DNA of 64,000 nucleotides from the NCBI GenBank assembly GCA_029558835.1, contig JAKQDH010000133.1, positions 54,459-118,458 on the forward strand, given 5' to 3'. Below are positions 27,522-36,346 of the stretch, in pieces (position 1 is the first letter of the stretch; each line of letters starts with the position of its first letter). The notes below the pieces were generated by a model. It ran no database searches and was not told the origin of the DNA. It worked only from the letters and a program-made list of their open reading frames with translations. A program made the position numbers and the translations under genes. Origin of the DNA: Planctomycetota bacterium. GTDB taxonomy: Bacteria > Planctomycetota > Phycisphaerae > UBA1845.

Positions 27522-29027
27522 ATGAACAAAGAGCGTCTCTTCGTCGGCAGTTGCTTCGGGCTGGTGGCGACGGCGGTATGCTTCGCGGTCGTCGGCGCCA
27601 TCATGGGCGTGCTCAAAGAGAGGTTCGTGCTCAGCAACGAGCAGGTCGGGTACATCGGCGGGGCGGCCATCTGGGGCTTCACCGTCTCCATTTTCATCCT
27701 CGGCCCGCTGTGCGACGTGCTGGGCATGCGGAACCTGCTGCGGCTGGCCGTTCTGTGCCACGCGGCCGGGGCGTTGCTGATGATCTTCGCCCAGGGTTAC
27801 TGGATGCTCTTTGCCGGCGCTCTGATCCTGTCGCTGGGCAACGGGACCATCGAGGCCGTTTGTAACCCGCTCATTGCCACGCTCTACCCGGATCAGAAGA
27901 CGCAGAAACTCAACAAGTTCCACGTGTGGTTTCCGGGCGGCATCGTCATCGGCGCGGTGGCGTCGTTTCTCATTGGGCAACCCGGTTTCACCGCTTGGCT
28001 TGACCAAGTCGGTTTCGCCGCTTGGCGACTCAAGCTCGGCCTGATCCTGGTGCCGACGGTGATCTACGGTGTGTTGTTCATCGGGCAGAAGTTCCCCGCG
28101 ACCGAGCGCGTGCAGTCGGGCATCTCGTTCGGCGGCATGGTGCAGGGGGCGCTGCTCCGGCCGTTGTTTCTGATCCTGCTGGCCTGCATGTGTATCACGG
28201 CCTCGCTGGAGCTGGGGCCGGGGCGGTGGGTGCCGGCCGTGCTGGAGGCGGGCGGCATCGCGGGGATCCTGGTGCTGGCGTACATCAACGGTCTGATGGC
28301 CGTGCTGCGCTTCTTTGCCGGGCCGGTCGTGCACCGGCTCTCGCCGACCGGCATTCTGGTAAGTTCTGCGATCCTGGCCGGCATCGGGCTGTACTGGTTC
28401 AGCTTCGCCGAGACGACGGTCATGGCGTTCGCCTCGGCCACGGTGTTCGCCCTGGGGGTGTGCTACTTCTGGCCGACGATGCTGGGGGTGACGTCGGAAC
28501 GGGTGCCGAAGAGCGGGGCACTGGGGCTGGGGTTGATGGGCGGGATGGGGATGCTCATCGTCGGGCTGGTGACGGCCCCGCAGATGGGGCACATTGCCGA
28601 TCGCTTCCTGCAGCAGCAGCTTGTCGCGCAGCAGGGCCAGACAGTCGCCGTGCTGGAGAAGGTTGCGCAGCAGTACCCGCCGCTGGCGGAGAAATCGCCG
28701 TTCAAGTCGGAGGTCATAGGGGCCGTGACGGCCGTGCAATCGGTGCTCGCAACGGCGCAAGGCGGTGCCCTGCCGAGCAACACCGCGGATGCTCTGCGTA
28801 ACGCCGTCAAGAACGTGCCGCCGGGCGCCGAGCCGATCAAGGATGAGATCAACAGCGTGCTGCTGCCCGCGGACAACTACGGCGGGCGCATGTCGTTCCG
28901 CTACGTGGCGCCGTTCTCGCTGGTGATCATCGTGGTGTTCGGCGTGATTTTCCTGCGCGACCGGGCCACCGGTGGGTATAGGGCGGAGAGACTGTCCGGC
29001 GCCCCCGTCCGCGGCTCCGACGCCTGA
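27522..29027 (+). CDS. MFS transporter
   Basis: 501 residues, about twelve membrane segments. The first begins LFVGSCFGLVATAVCFAVVG; the family signature between helices 2 and 3 appears as GPLCDVLGMRNLLRL. NKFHVWFPGGIVIGAVASFL and LLACMCITASLELGPGRW recall sugar and nucleoside MFS proteins. Unusual: an approximately 110-residue hydrophilic loop (about 365-475, rich in Gln and Ala, QQQLVAQQGQTVAVLEKVAQ) sits before the last helix. ATG 27522 follows GGAAGGATC. It lies 264 nt after the UroD-family gene and may be cotranscribed; a glycosyl hydrolase converges from the other side. The substrate cannot be told from sequence. Confidence 0.88.
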   Translation: MNKERLFVGSCFGLVATAVCFAVVGAIMGVLKERFVLSNEQVGYIGGAAIWGFTVSIFILGPLCDVLGMRNLLRLAVLCHAAGALLMIFAQGYWMLFAGALILSLGNGTIEAVCNPLIATLYPDQKTQKLNKFHVWFPGGIVIGAVASFLIGQPGFTAWLDQVGFAAWRLKLGLILVPTVIYGVLFIGQKFPATERVQSGISFGGMVQGALLRPLFLILLACMCITASLELGPGRWVPAVLEAGGIAGILVLAYINGLMAVLRFFAGPVVHRLSPTGILVSSAILAGIGLYWFSFAETTVMAFASATVFALGVCYFWPTMLGVTSERVPKSGALGLGLMGGMGMLIVGLVTAPQMGHIADRFLQQQLVAQQGQTVAVLEKVAQQYPPLAEKSPFKSEVIGAVTAVQSVLATAQGGALPSNTADALRNAVKNVPPGAEPIKDEINSVLLPADNYGGRMSFRYVAPFSLVIIVVFGVIFLRDRATGGYRAERLSGAPVRGSDA

Positions 29028-29230
29028 CCCGACACTAAAGACGAGCTTACGATCGGGGTTCTCGCAGGTAGTACTCCGGCCGGGTGATGGCGGGCAAGTG
29101 TCGGACTGCCTCGCGTGGGGTCCTCTCTTGCGTCGTGTGCATGTCGTCCGGTGCGTCCCGTTGCCCCCATCGACCCTCGGCTGCCCATCCTCCTCCAAAC
29201 ACTTGTCCGAACGAGCACTCTCTGCCGCAG

Positions 29231-32200
29231 TCAGCGCTCGTAAACGGCCAGCCGTGCGGCCGGCGGGGCGAAGGGCTCGATGCGGAACGTGTTGCGGCCG
29301 GGCGTAAGCTGCGGCGTGACGGGCACGCGCAGCGGCGCGCCGATGAAACCGCCGGCATCGTGGCCATTCACAGTGACCCTGGCCGCCGGCTCGGGAGCAA
29401 GCTCATCCATCTCCAGATACACGCGTACCTTCGTTAAGTCCACGTCGTCCGGAACATCGCAGTGCCCCAGGAACGGGTCCGCCTGCACCGGGCTCGCGGT
29501 GAACGGACCTTTCGCCACCATGCCCCACGGCTGGTCGCCGTAGTGAGCAACGACGGCCGCCGCCGGCCAGGCCGCGTCGTCGAAGCCGACATCCTGCCAA
29601 CCGGCCTGCTCATCGCGCCCTGCTTTCCACGTCTCATCCAGGCGCACGGTGAGCGGCTCGCCCTGCTCGAACTCAATAACAAGCTGACCGAGGACGCCGG
29701 CCGGGCTGGCGTTGCCAGTCGCGTTCGTGGCTGCGCAGGCGAGCTGGTTGAGGCCCGGCCGCAGGGCCGCAGCAATGTCCATCTCGACCAGCCTGCTCCA
29801 GCCCAGGTAACTGTTGTCGCTGTGCCCGACGTCCCGGCCGTTGACATACAGAATCAGGCTGTTGTCCGCGGTGCCGACGAAGGTCGCCTTGGTCACCTTG
29901 GCCGTCGCAGGCAGCGTGATCTGCTGGCGGAAGAAGCGCGTGCCCGGCGGCGCGGTTGCGGCCGGGGTGCCCTCCGGGTACCACATCCACGCCGAGCCCC
30001 GCATCGTCTCCCGAAGCTGCTGCACCGACGCCGGCATGCTGGGGGGCGCAGGTGGCGACGGGTCGCGGACGACTGGAATCGTTCGCAGCGCGGCGCGAGC
30101 GCCGGCGTCGATGCGCTCCGGCAGTGCTCGCTTCTCGGCCTGAAAAACGAGCAGCACGCACTCGTTGGGCTGCATGGTCAGCGTGACCTCGGCGTGCGGC
30201 CCGCTGCGCTCATAGGCTACTGTGGTAATCTCACCGCGCACCGGGTCCCAGCATTCCGGCACGCCCTCGGCCGTCACGCGGAACCGGAAGCGCCGCGGCT
30301 CGCCGACGTGGTTCTGGTTGGTGATGAAGAACACGTCGCGGCCGGCCTGCACGCGGTGCAGCACGTGCAACCAGTTATCCGTCTGCCCTTCGATGACCTC
30401 CAGCGTAGGATGGACGCCCGCGTCGCCGGCCAGAACCTGTTGAAGCTGCGCGGGCGTGGGCGTCTGCGGCAGCAGGTATGACCGTCCGCCGGCGGCGTTG
30501 GTCTTGCACACCTTCAGGCCGACCTGCGGCTTGCCCCAGATCGCCTCGCACAATGCGGCGATATCCGCCGACGTCTTGCCCAGCGTCGCCGATTTCGTGG
30601 GCAGGAACCCGTAGCCGACCACGACGCCCCCGCCGTCAAAGTACTCCTTCGCCCGCTCCAGCGCGGCGCAGGGAATCACCTCGGCCGCCGGCACGATGAG
30701 AACTCTGTAGGACTCGTTGCGGAGCCGCAGTTCCCTGCCGGCCACACGCACGTCGCGCTCGAGCACCTCGTACGGCAGCCAATCACAGTCGTAGAGCGCA
30801 TCCTGCAGCGCCTCGCTCATCTGTTCGGGCAGCACACACTGCCCGACGTGGGCGCTGCCCCCGAGAAACAGCAACGCCACCGGGCAGACGTGCCGCCCGC
30901 CGGTGAGCATCAGGCTCAGGCGGCTCGTGTAGTCGGCGAACACGCGGTACAGCGGCCAGCGCGGCTCGTAGCCGCCGTTGTAAAAGTACGGCGGACAGTC
31001 CACATCGAACGGCGACCGCGGGTTGAACGAGTGCGGAATCAGGAAGCTCACGCCGGACACGTGCATGTGATCGGCCCACCATTTCATCTCCGGGTAGCTG
31101 AGGTCCTGGCCGCGGGCACCGTAGATCTCCACCATGGTGACGTCGTCCGGCTTGCCGTACGCATGCGTGATGGAGCTGCCGAGCTTCGGCGTCTGCCAAC
31201 AGGGGGCATCGTTGGCCTCGCGCCGGCCCCAGGCGAACTGTTGGAATACCGCGTCGATCGCGCCCATGTCGCTGTACTTCTGAAGCTGGAACATGTTGCC
31301 GGCGCACGCGCCGGGGTCGAGGTATACATTGCGGTGTTCGAGAAAGTGGCCGATCGACTTCACGCGGTGCTCTTTGCACCAGCGCGTGATGCCGCCATAC
31401 AGAGTACGGCCCCACGCCTCGGCAAGGGCGTCCTGATACTGGTAGCGCGCGGCGGCCTGCTCCTCGCCGGCCAGCTTGAACTTCCAGGCCACCAGGGCCC
31501 GCTTCCAGTCCACGTTGCGTTCGGCGAGGACTCTCTGTAGTTCCGTGCCCCAGTCGCCGTGCGTCTCAGGCTCGTCGTAGAAGAAGCCCACGATGTTCGT
31601 GCCGAAGTCTTCCTTGAAACGATCGTAGTGCGGCTGATACACAGTGTTCAGGTACCACTCGACGGCCTCCGCGCTCGCACCGTCCACCAGGTAACGCCCG
31701 CCGTGCTGGCGCACAACCCACGTGAACTTCAGCACCTTCCACTTGCCCGGCGGGGCGTCCCAGGCGAGGGTGCCGTCGTGAACGTGGTCGGCCAGATCGA
31801 TCAGGCTCGCGCCGTCGAAACCGTCGGCCGTTTCCCGACCGGCGATGGCCGCGACGAATTGCGGCCCGCCGAAGCCGTCGGCAACGAAGTGCTGCGGCCC
31901 CTCCACGTCCGTGGCGGTCGCCTCCAGGTACTTGCTGCCGTAGCGCTCGGGCACCCGGCCGGCAACTTCGCCGCTGGGCCACCACCGTTCGTCGAAGATC
32001 CACATCGTAAGCCCGTGGCGCCTGGCCGCGTTGAGGCAGATGCCCAGATCGCGGTACCAGCCCTCGCCGAGCCAGTCGTTGTGCGGGCGTGACTCCGCCG
32101 TGAAGCAACCGTTGCCGCCCTCGGCCACCTTGCCGACGTACATGTCGAGCAGCTCCGGGCTCTCGTCGCCGTGCAGCCAGAACAGCGGCCCAGTCAGCCG

Positions 32201-32338
32201 TCGTGCCTGGATGGGCAGCTCGCGGAAGTCCTTCTCCAGATTGGCCATGGACGGCCCCTCGGCCGCCGCGCTCGAGCAGATCGCCAGCACGGCCCCGATG
32301 AAACTCAAACGCCCGCGAGACTTGATGCCTCTGCTCAT
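29231..32338 (-). CDS. Large secreted glycosyl hydrolase (GH106-like)
   Basis: 1035 residues. Signal peptide region GRLSFIGAVLAICSSAAAEG. The catalytic part starts TGPLFWLHGDESPELLDMYV and continues GLTMWIFDERWWPSGEVAGR, VGFFYDEPETHGDW, and SFNPRSPFDVDCPPYFYNGG, a pattern of alpha-L-rhamnosidase-type (GH106 and relatives) barrels. Near 820-930 a galactose-binding-like beta domain is visible (RFFRQQITLPATAKVTKATF, LILYVNGRDVG), and a similar strand set ends the protein. It would release sugars from plant or algal polysaccharide outside the cytoplasm. ATG 32338 follows GGAAGTGAAGCC. The MFS transporter ends 203 nt away, facing it. Confidence 0.85.
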   Translation of the reverse strand: MSRGIKSRGRLSFIGAVLAICSSAAAEGPSMANLEKDFRELPIQARRLTGPLFWLHGDESPELLDMYVGKVAEGGNGCFTAESRPHNDWLGEGWYRDLGICLNAARRHGLTMWIFDERWWPSGEVAGRVPERYGSKYLEATATDVEGPQHFVADGFGGPQFVAAIAGRETADGFDGASLIDLADHVHDGTLAWDAPPGKWKVLKFTWVVRQHGGRYLVDGASAEAVEWYLNTVYQPHYDRFKEDFGTNIVGFFYDEPETHGDWGTELQRVLAERNVDWKRALVAWKFKLAGEEQAAARYQYQDALAEAWGRTLYGGITRWCKEHRVKSIGHFLEHRNVYLDPGACAGNMFQLQKYSDMGAIDAVFQQFAWGRREANDAPCWQTPKLGSSITHAYGKPDDVTMVEIYGARGQDLSYPEMKWWADHMHVSGVSFLIPHSFNPRSPFDVDCPPYFYNGGYEPRWPLYRVFADYTSRLSLMLTGGRHVCPVALLFLGGSAHVGQCVLPEQMSEALQDALYDCDWLPYEVLERDVRVAGRELRLRNESYRVLIVPAAEVIPCAALERAKEYFDGGGVVVGYGFLPTKSATLGKTSADIAALCEAIWGKPQVGLKVCKTNAAGGRSYLLPQTPTPAQLQQVLAGDAGVHPTLEVIEGQTDNWLHVLHRVQAGRDVFFITNQNHVGEPRRFRFRVTAEGVPECWDPVRGEITTVAYERSGPHAEVTLTMQPNECVLLVFQAEKRALPERIDAGARAALRTIPVVRDPSPPAPPSMPASVQQLRETMRGSAWMWYPEGTPAATAPPGTRFFRQQITLPATAKVTKATFVGTADNSLILYVNGRDVGHSDNSYLGWSRLVEMDIAAALRPGLNQLACAATNATGNASPAGVLGQLVIEFEQGEPLTVRLDETWKAGRDEQAGWQDVGFDDAAWPAAAVVAHYGDQPWGMVAKGPFTASPVQADPFLGHCDVPDDVDLTKVRVYLEMDELAPEPAARVTVNGHDAGGFIGAPLRVPVTPQLTPGRNTFRIEPFAPPAARLAVYER

Positions 32339-32409
32339 GGCTTCACTTCCTTCTGCAATACGACGCGACGCCGTGCGTCCTCTCCGCAATCCCGGTCCGG
32401 CACGTCCGG

Positions 32410-32450
32410 ACCCCTCGCCCTTCCAGGGAGAGGGGAGGGGGTGAGGGTGG
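32410..32450 (+). repeat. Family-B palindromic repeat
   Basis: ACCCCTCGCCCTTCCAGGGA then GAGGGGAGGGGGTGAGGGT. Confidence 0.7.
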
Positions 32451-32479
32451 GGACGCCGACAACGCACAGTCGGCAAAGA

Positions 32480-32560
32480 AGCATGCTTACCCGCAATCGC
32501 TATCGCGGGAAAGCATGGTACCCTCAGCGCCGCACACGCCAAACGCGTACATGTCCGGAC
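32480..32560 (+). repeat. Partial family-C repeat (copy 1)
   Basis: AGCATGCTTACCCGCAATCG with CGCGGGAAAGCATGGTACCC, the right half of the element seen complete at 54424, then GCCAAACGCGTACATG, which resembles its end. Confidence 0.65.
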
Positions 32561-32834
32561 CATCCAGCCCGACCCGACCTTCGGATTCAGGCGAGTGTCT
32601 ACCTCGTCCTCATACACGGCCACGCGGCCATTGTCACCTGGCGCGTCGTCCTGCACCAGCCGCCCCCCCCGGCGAGTGATGCGGAGGGCTTCTCGATCCC
32701 AGGCAGCTGATGTCACACTTGAGGCTACGCGACCAAACAGCCTTCGGAGCCTGAGGCAACCGACACGCGGCCGGCCGGTGGCGTGCTGGCGCTGCGTCGG
32801 GCCCCGAGCTGGCGCAGCCGGCGGAACATGAACC

Positions 32835-32939
32835 AGTCCTCAGTCGCCAGTTCTCAGTTGTCAGTGGTCGGCGCTACGACGGGCTTGCGGCACACCACAT
32901 GGCCGCCGACTGACTACTGAAAACTGATCACTGACAACT
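32835..32939. repeat. Family-D repeat pair (CAGTTGTCAGT motif), inverted
   Basis: 32835-32869 carries TCTCAGTTGTCAGTGG; 32908-32939 carries CTGAAAACTGATCACTGACA. The two face each other and could pair. The same motif recurs at 59640-59676. Confidence 0.6.
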
Positions 32940-32943
32940 CCCC

Positions 32944-33138
32944 TCACGCTGCCCCCGGCGGGACCACCTTCGTCATCCGCACACCCAGGCCCTTCTTCGC
33001 CGCCTGCTTCGACGCCAGGTAGCGATCCGCTTCGATCTGCTCGGTGAGCGCATGCTGCTCGACACTGCCCGAGTCGCCCTGCGCCCGCTTGGGCCCCTGG
33101 GCGTTCTCACGGATGGCGTCCTGGACCGTCTCAGCCAT
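32944..33138 (-). CDS. Small phage-type protein (prophage remnant)
   Basis: 64 residues, MAETVQDAIRENAQGPKRAQ at the start, VEQHALTEQIEADRYLASKQ in the middle and VRMTKVVPPGAA at the end. I recognise this type from planctomycete prophage regions, where it lies between the GpA terminase and portal genes; that is recollection, not a search. No portal or other phage gene follows. It lies 71 nt beyond the 3' end of tRNA-Met on the same strand, a usual place for an integrated element. The ATG at 33138 is used; a GTG six bases earlier is possible. Confidence 0.6.
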   Translation of the reverse strand: MAETVQDAIRENAQGPKRAQGDSGSVEQHALTEQIEADRYLASKQAAKKGLGVRMTKVVPPGAA

Positions 33139-33209
33139 AACCACCCCCTGCGAGCTACGCCGGTGCTGGCGGGCACGCTGTCCACGCCCAGCACGGCGGC
33201 TTCACCCAC

Positions 33210-33280
33210 TTGCGGGAGCGGGACTCGAACCCGCGGCTCCGGCGCATGAGACCGGCATGTTGCCGTTACACCATCCCGCC
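33210..33280 (-). tRNA. tRNA with CAU anticodon (Met; Ile2 not excluded)
   Basis: 71 nt. Acceptor GGCGGGA pairs with TCCCGC (the first pair, G1-A72, is open). The D arm is GTGT/ACAT, the anticodon stem CCGGT/GCCGG carries loop CTCATGC, and the T arm is GCGGG-TTCGAGT-CCCGC. CCA is not encoded. The CAU anticodon reads Met, or Ile if modified to lysidine; tilS, the lysidine-making enzyme, is also in this window. Confidence 0.88.
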
Positions 33281-33868
33281 CAACCGGCGGACGCACGCCG
33301 AGCGCCCGCCTATTGGTTATTTACGCGGTCGAATCCGTAGTTGGTTGTTCCTGCGGGGATGTGGCAGAGAACGTTACACGGGTAGACATGCGCGCCGGCG
33401 ATACCGCCGCTCGCGTGCGGCAAGGACGTGCACCGCGGGCCGGGTCGCCCTTGCGGCGAACGCTACCGGTAATGCGCTGGCGATAGTAGTCACCAGCGCG
33501 ACGCCTTCGACCCTGGCGGAGTCTCGTTGCATGATGGAGTGACCGTGCGCGAAGGCGTTCCACACGTCTGCGGCTGGCCATGTACAGCCGGAGGCTGCCG
33601 ACCCCACAGTTATCACCTGAAGAAGGCCCCGCGGCTCCAGAGATCGGGCTGTTGCAGTGCGACTGAATCCCAAAGGTTAGTTATTGAACCAACTGGTCCG
33701 TCTTGTTAGCATGATGCTATGACGTTTGCCGGAGAGCGTACTTTCGGTTGTGCTGCGCCAGCGCGTCAGCGTCCGTGGCCCGGCGAAGGTCACGGTGCAG
33801 CACCTTAACTGAATCGAACCGCACGCTGAGATCGGGGAGAGCAGCCCCATCCGTTAGGAGGCACGCAA
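33281..33868. other. Intergenic region upstream of the propeller-dockerin pair
   Basis: 588 nt, no gene. TTGAAC (33684-33689), 17-nt spacer, TAGCAT (33707-33712) is a weak promoter candidate for the gene at 33869. Confidence 0.4.
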
Positions 33869-36253
33869 GTGTTTGCCCAGAACATTGCTGATCGGCGAGT
33901 CGTGCACCGCATGTACATTCGGGGCAGCGTCATCGCGGCGCTGACCCTTGCGGCCTTTGCGGCGGCGAGCGCGACTCCGGCGGTGGCCCAGGACTGCCAC
34001 TGGTTGCCGGGCGAGGGCATGCCGGGAATCGACAGTCCCGTGTTTGCCACCACTACGTGGGATCCCGATGGCCCGGGCCCACAGCCGGAGCTGCTTGTTG
34101 TGGGTGGCGAGTTTGCGGTTACGGGCGATGTGCTCGCCAACAACATCGCCGCATGGGATGGCAGCGCTTGGGAGCCGCTCGGGGCCGGGATGGACGGCGG
34201 CGTGTCCGCCCTGACGGTCTTCAACGGCGAGCTGATCGCAGGGGGCTGGTTCACGACTGCCGGCGGCATAGCGTGCAAGCGCATCGCCCGCTGGAACGGT
34301 AGCGCCTGGCACCCGCTGGGGCTCGGAATGAGCCATGACGTGTTCGCCCTGGCGGTCCACAACGGGAAGCTGATAGCGGGCGGCGATTTTACGACCGCTG
34401 GCGGCGTGAGGTGCAACAACATCGCGTGCTGGGACGGAAGCGCTTGGGAGCCGCTGGGGTACGGGACGCAGAGCGATTATAACACCGCGGCCGTGCGCGC
34501 CCTGGCCGTCTACAACGGCGAGCTCATCGCGGGGGGCGCTTTCTCGGCCGCCGGCGCGATCTGCAACTGTGTCGTCCGTTGGGACGGCAAGGATTGGTAC
34601 CCGCTGGGGTCTGGGATGAGTGGTGTTGCCCTCCCATCCGTGTACGCCATGACGGTGTACAACGGCGAGCTGATCGCGGGAGGCTGGTTCACGGCCGCTG
34701 GCGGCGTGACCTGCTACCACATCGCCCGCTGGAACGGCAACGCTTGGCAGCCGCTGGCGTCGGGAATGGGCGGTGGTGACTACACGCGCGTGCTCGCCCT
34801 GACGATGTACGACGGCGATCTCATCGCCGGAGGTTCATTTACGATTGCCGGCGGCGCGACGTGCAACCACATCGCCCGCTGGGATGGCAGTGCCTGGCAA
34901 CCGCTGGGGTCGGGAATGAGCGGTAGTTACTCAGGAGTGTACACCTTCACGCTGTATGGCGGCGAGCTCGTCGCGGGGGGCGATTTCTACAGCTCCGCCG
35001 GCGTGGTATGCAATAACATCGCCTGCTGGAACGGGAGCGTATGGCGGCCGCTGGGGGCAGGTATGGATAGCACCGTGCGCGCCTTGACGGTCTACAAGGA
35101 CGAGTTGATTGCGGGGGGCTACTTCGACACTGCCGGCGGCGTGCCGTGCGACAGGATCGCCCGGTGGAACGGCAGCGCCTGGCGGCCGCTGGGGTCGGGA
35201 ATGGACGGTACTTATCCGGACGTGTCCGCCCTGGCTGCCTACAACGATGAGTTGATTGCGGGGGGCTGGTTTACAACCGCTGGCGGCGTGGAATGCAACA
35301 ACATAGCTCGTTGGAACGGCAGCGCCTGGCAGCCGCTGGGGTCGGGGATGGACTCGTTTGTGGAGGCCCTGACGGTCTACAACGGCGAGCTGATCGCGGG
35401 GGGCTCTTTCACGACCGCTGGCGGCGTGGAGTGTTACTCCATCGCCCGCTGGGACGGCGGCGCCTGGCAGCCGCTTGGGTCGGGGATCGGCGGTGATTAC
35501 CCAACCGTATTGGCTCTGACGGTCTACAACGGCGAGCTGATCGCGGGAGGCGATTTCACGACCGCCGGCGGCGTCACCTGCAACCGCATCGCCCGCTGGG
35601 ACGGCAGCGCCTGGCACCCGCTGGGATCGGGCATGAGCGGTGGTAATTTCACGCGCGTTTCCGCCCTGACGGTCTACAACGGCGAGCTGATCGCGGGGGG
35701 CTGGTTCACGACCGCCGGCGGCGTCACCTGCAACCGCACCGCTCGCTGGGACGGGAGCACTTGGCAGGCGCTGGGGTGGGGCATGAACAACTGGGTGGAG
35801 ACCCTGAGGGTCTGCCACGGCGAGTTGGTCGCGGGGGGATTCTTCACAACCGCCAGCGGCGTGACATGCAACTCCCTCGCACGCTGGAACGGGAACGCGT
35901 GGCAGCCGTTGGGATCTGGCATTAGCGGTGGTCATGTGGTTTCGGCTGTGGACGCTCTCACGGTCTACCGCGGCGACGTGATCGCGGGGGGCTATTTCAC
36001 AACCGCCGGCGGCTACGTTTCTTGCTTCTGGGCCCGCTGGGCTTGCGGGGGACCCGGCGACCTCGACGGCGACGGGGACGTGGATATCGACGACTTGACG
36101 ATCTTCGCTCCCTGCCTGGCCGGGCCCGACGTGACCACCCCGCCGCCGGGCTGCGATCTGGATTATTTCGCGCAGGCCGACCTGGACGGTGACCTAGACG
36201 TTGATCTGGCTGATTTCGCGCTCTTCCAAGGCGCGTTTACAGGTGATTTGTAG
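33869..36253 (+). CDS. Secreted repeat (propeller-like) protein with C-terminal dockerin
   Basis: 794 residues, paralogue of the proteins encoded at 15357 and 36347. The GTG start at 33869 is chosen because AGGAGG lies 7 nt before it; an internal ATG (MYIRGSVIAALTL) has no site. Signal segment GSVIAALTLAAFAAASATPA, then DCHWLPGEGMPGIDSPVFAT opens about fourteen units with GELIAGGWFTTAGG and IARWNGSAW.PLGSGM cores; thirteen W-PLG-type motifs are present. The dockerin at the end has GDLDGDGDVDIDDL and ADLDGDLDVDLADF. Unit insertions such as GTQSDYNTAAV break the regular spacing. Likely extracellular; partner unknown. Followed 93 nt later by its closest paralogue. Confidence 0.9.
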   Translation: MFAQNIADRRVVHRMYIRGSVIAALTLAAFAAASATPAVAQDCHWLPGEGMPGIDSPVFATTTWDPDGPGPQPELLVVGGEFAVTGDVLANNIAAWDGSAWEPLGAGMDGGVSALTVFNGELIAGGWFTTAGGIACKRIARWNGSAWHPLGLGMSHDVFALAVHNGKLIAGGDFTTAGGVRCNNIACWDGSAWEPLGYGTQSDYNTAAVRALAVYNGELIAGGAFSAAGAICNCVVRWDGKDWYPLGSGMSGVALPSVYAMTVYNGELIAGGWFTAAGGVTCYHIARWNGNAWQPLASGMGGGDYTRVLALTMYDGDLIAGGSFTIAGGATCNHIARWDGSAWQPLGSGMSGSYSGVYTFTLYGGELVAGGDFYSSAGVVCNNIACWNGSVWRPLGAGMDSTVRALTVYKDELIAGGYFDTAGGVPCDRIARWNGSAWRPLGSGMDGTYPDVSALAAYNDELIAGGWFTTAGGVECNNIARWNGSAWQPLGSGMDSFVEALTVYNGELIAGGSFTTAGGVECYSIARWDGGAWQPLGSGIGGDYPTVLALTVYNGELIAGGDFTTAGGVTCNRIARWDGSAWHPLGSGMSGGNFTRVSALTVYNGELIAGGWFTTAGGVTCNRTARWDGSTWQALGWGMNNWVETLRVCHGELVAGGFFTTASGVTCNSLARWNGNAWQPLGSGISGGHVVSAVDALTVYRGDVIAGGYFTTAGGYVSCFWARWACGGPGDLDGDGDVDIDDLTIFAPCLAGPDVTTPPPGCDLDYFAQADLDGDLDVDLADFALFQGAFTGDL

Positions 36254-36346
36254 GACGTTTGCAGGGAGCTTAGCGGGGATCGAAGGGCGGCACGCTGCGG
36301 GCGCGCAAGCGTCAAGGGCGTACTCATTCAGGTCTGGAGTTTGATC

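Larger units (their letters stand above)
32339..32943. other. Repeat-rich intergenic region
   Basis: 605 nt without a gene. It holds a family-B repeat (32410-32450), a partial family-C repeat (32480-32560) and two facing CAGT-type repeat blocks (32835-32869 and 32908-32939). Confidence 0.6.

Noticed and set aside
27411..29198. Minus-strand open frame opposite the MFS gene
   Set aside because: His/Gln/Arg-rich translation with no domain; shadow of a clear membrane protein.
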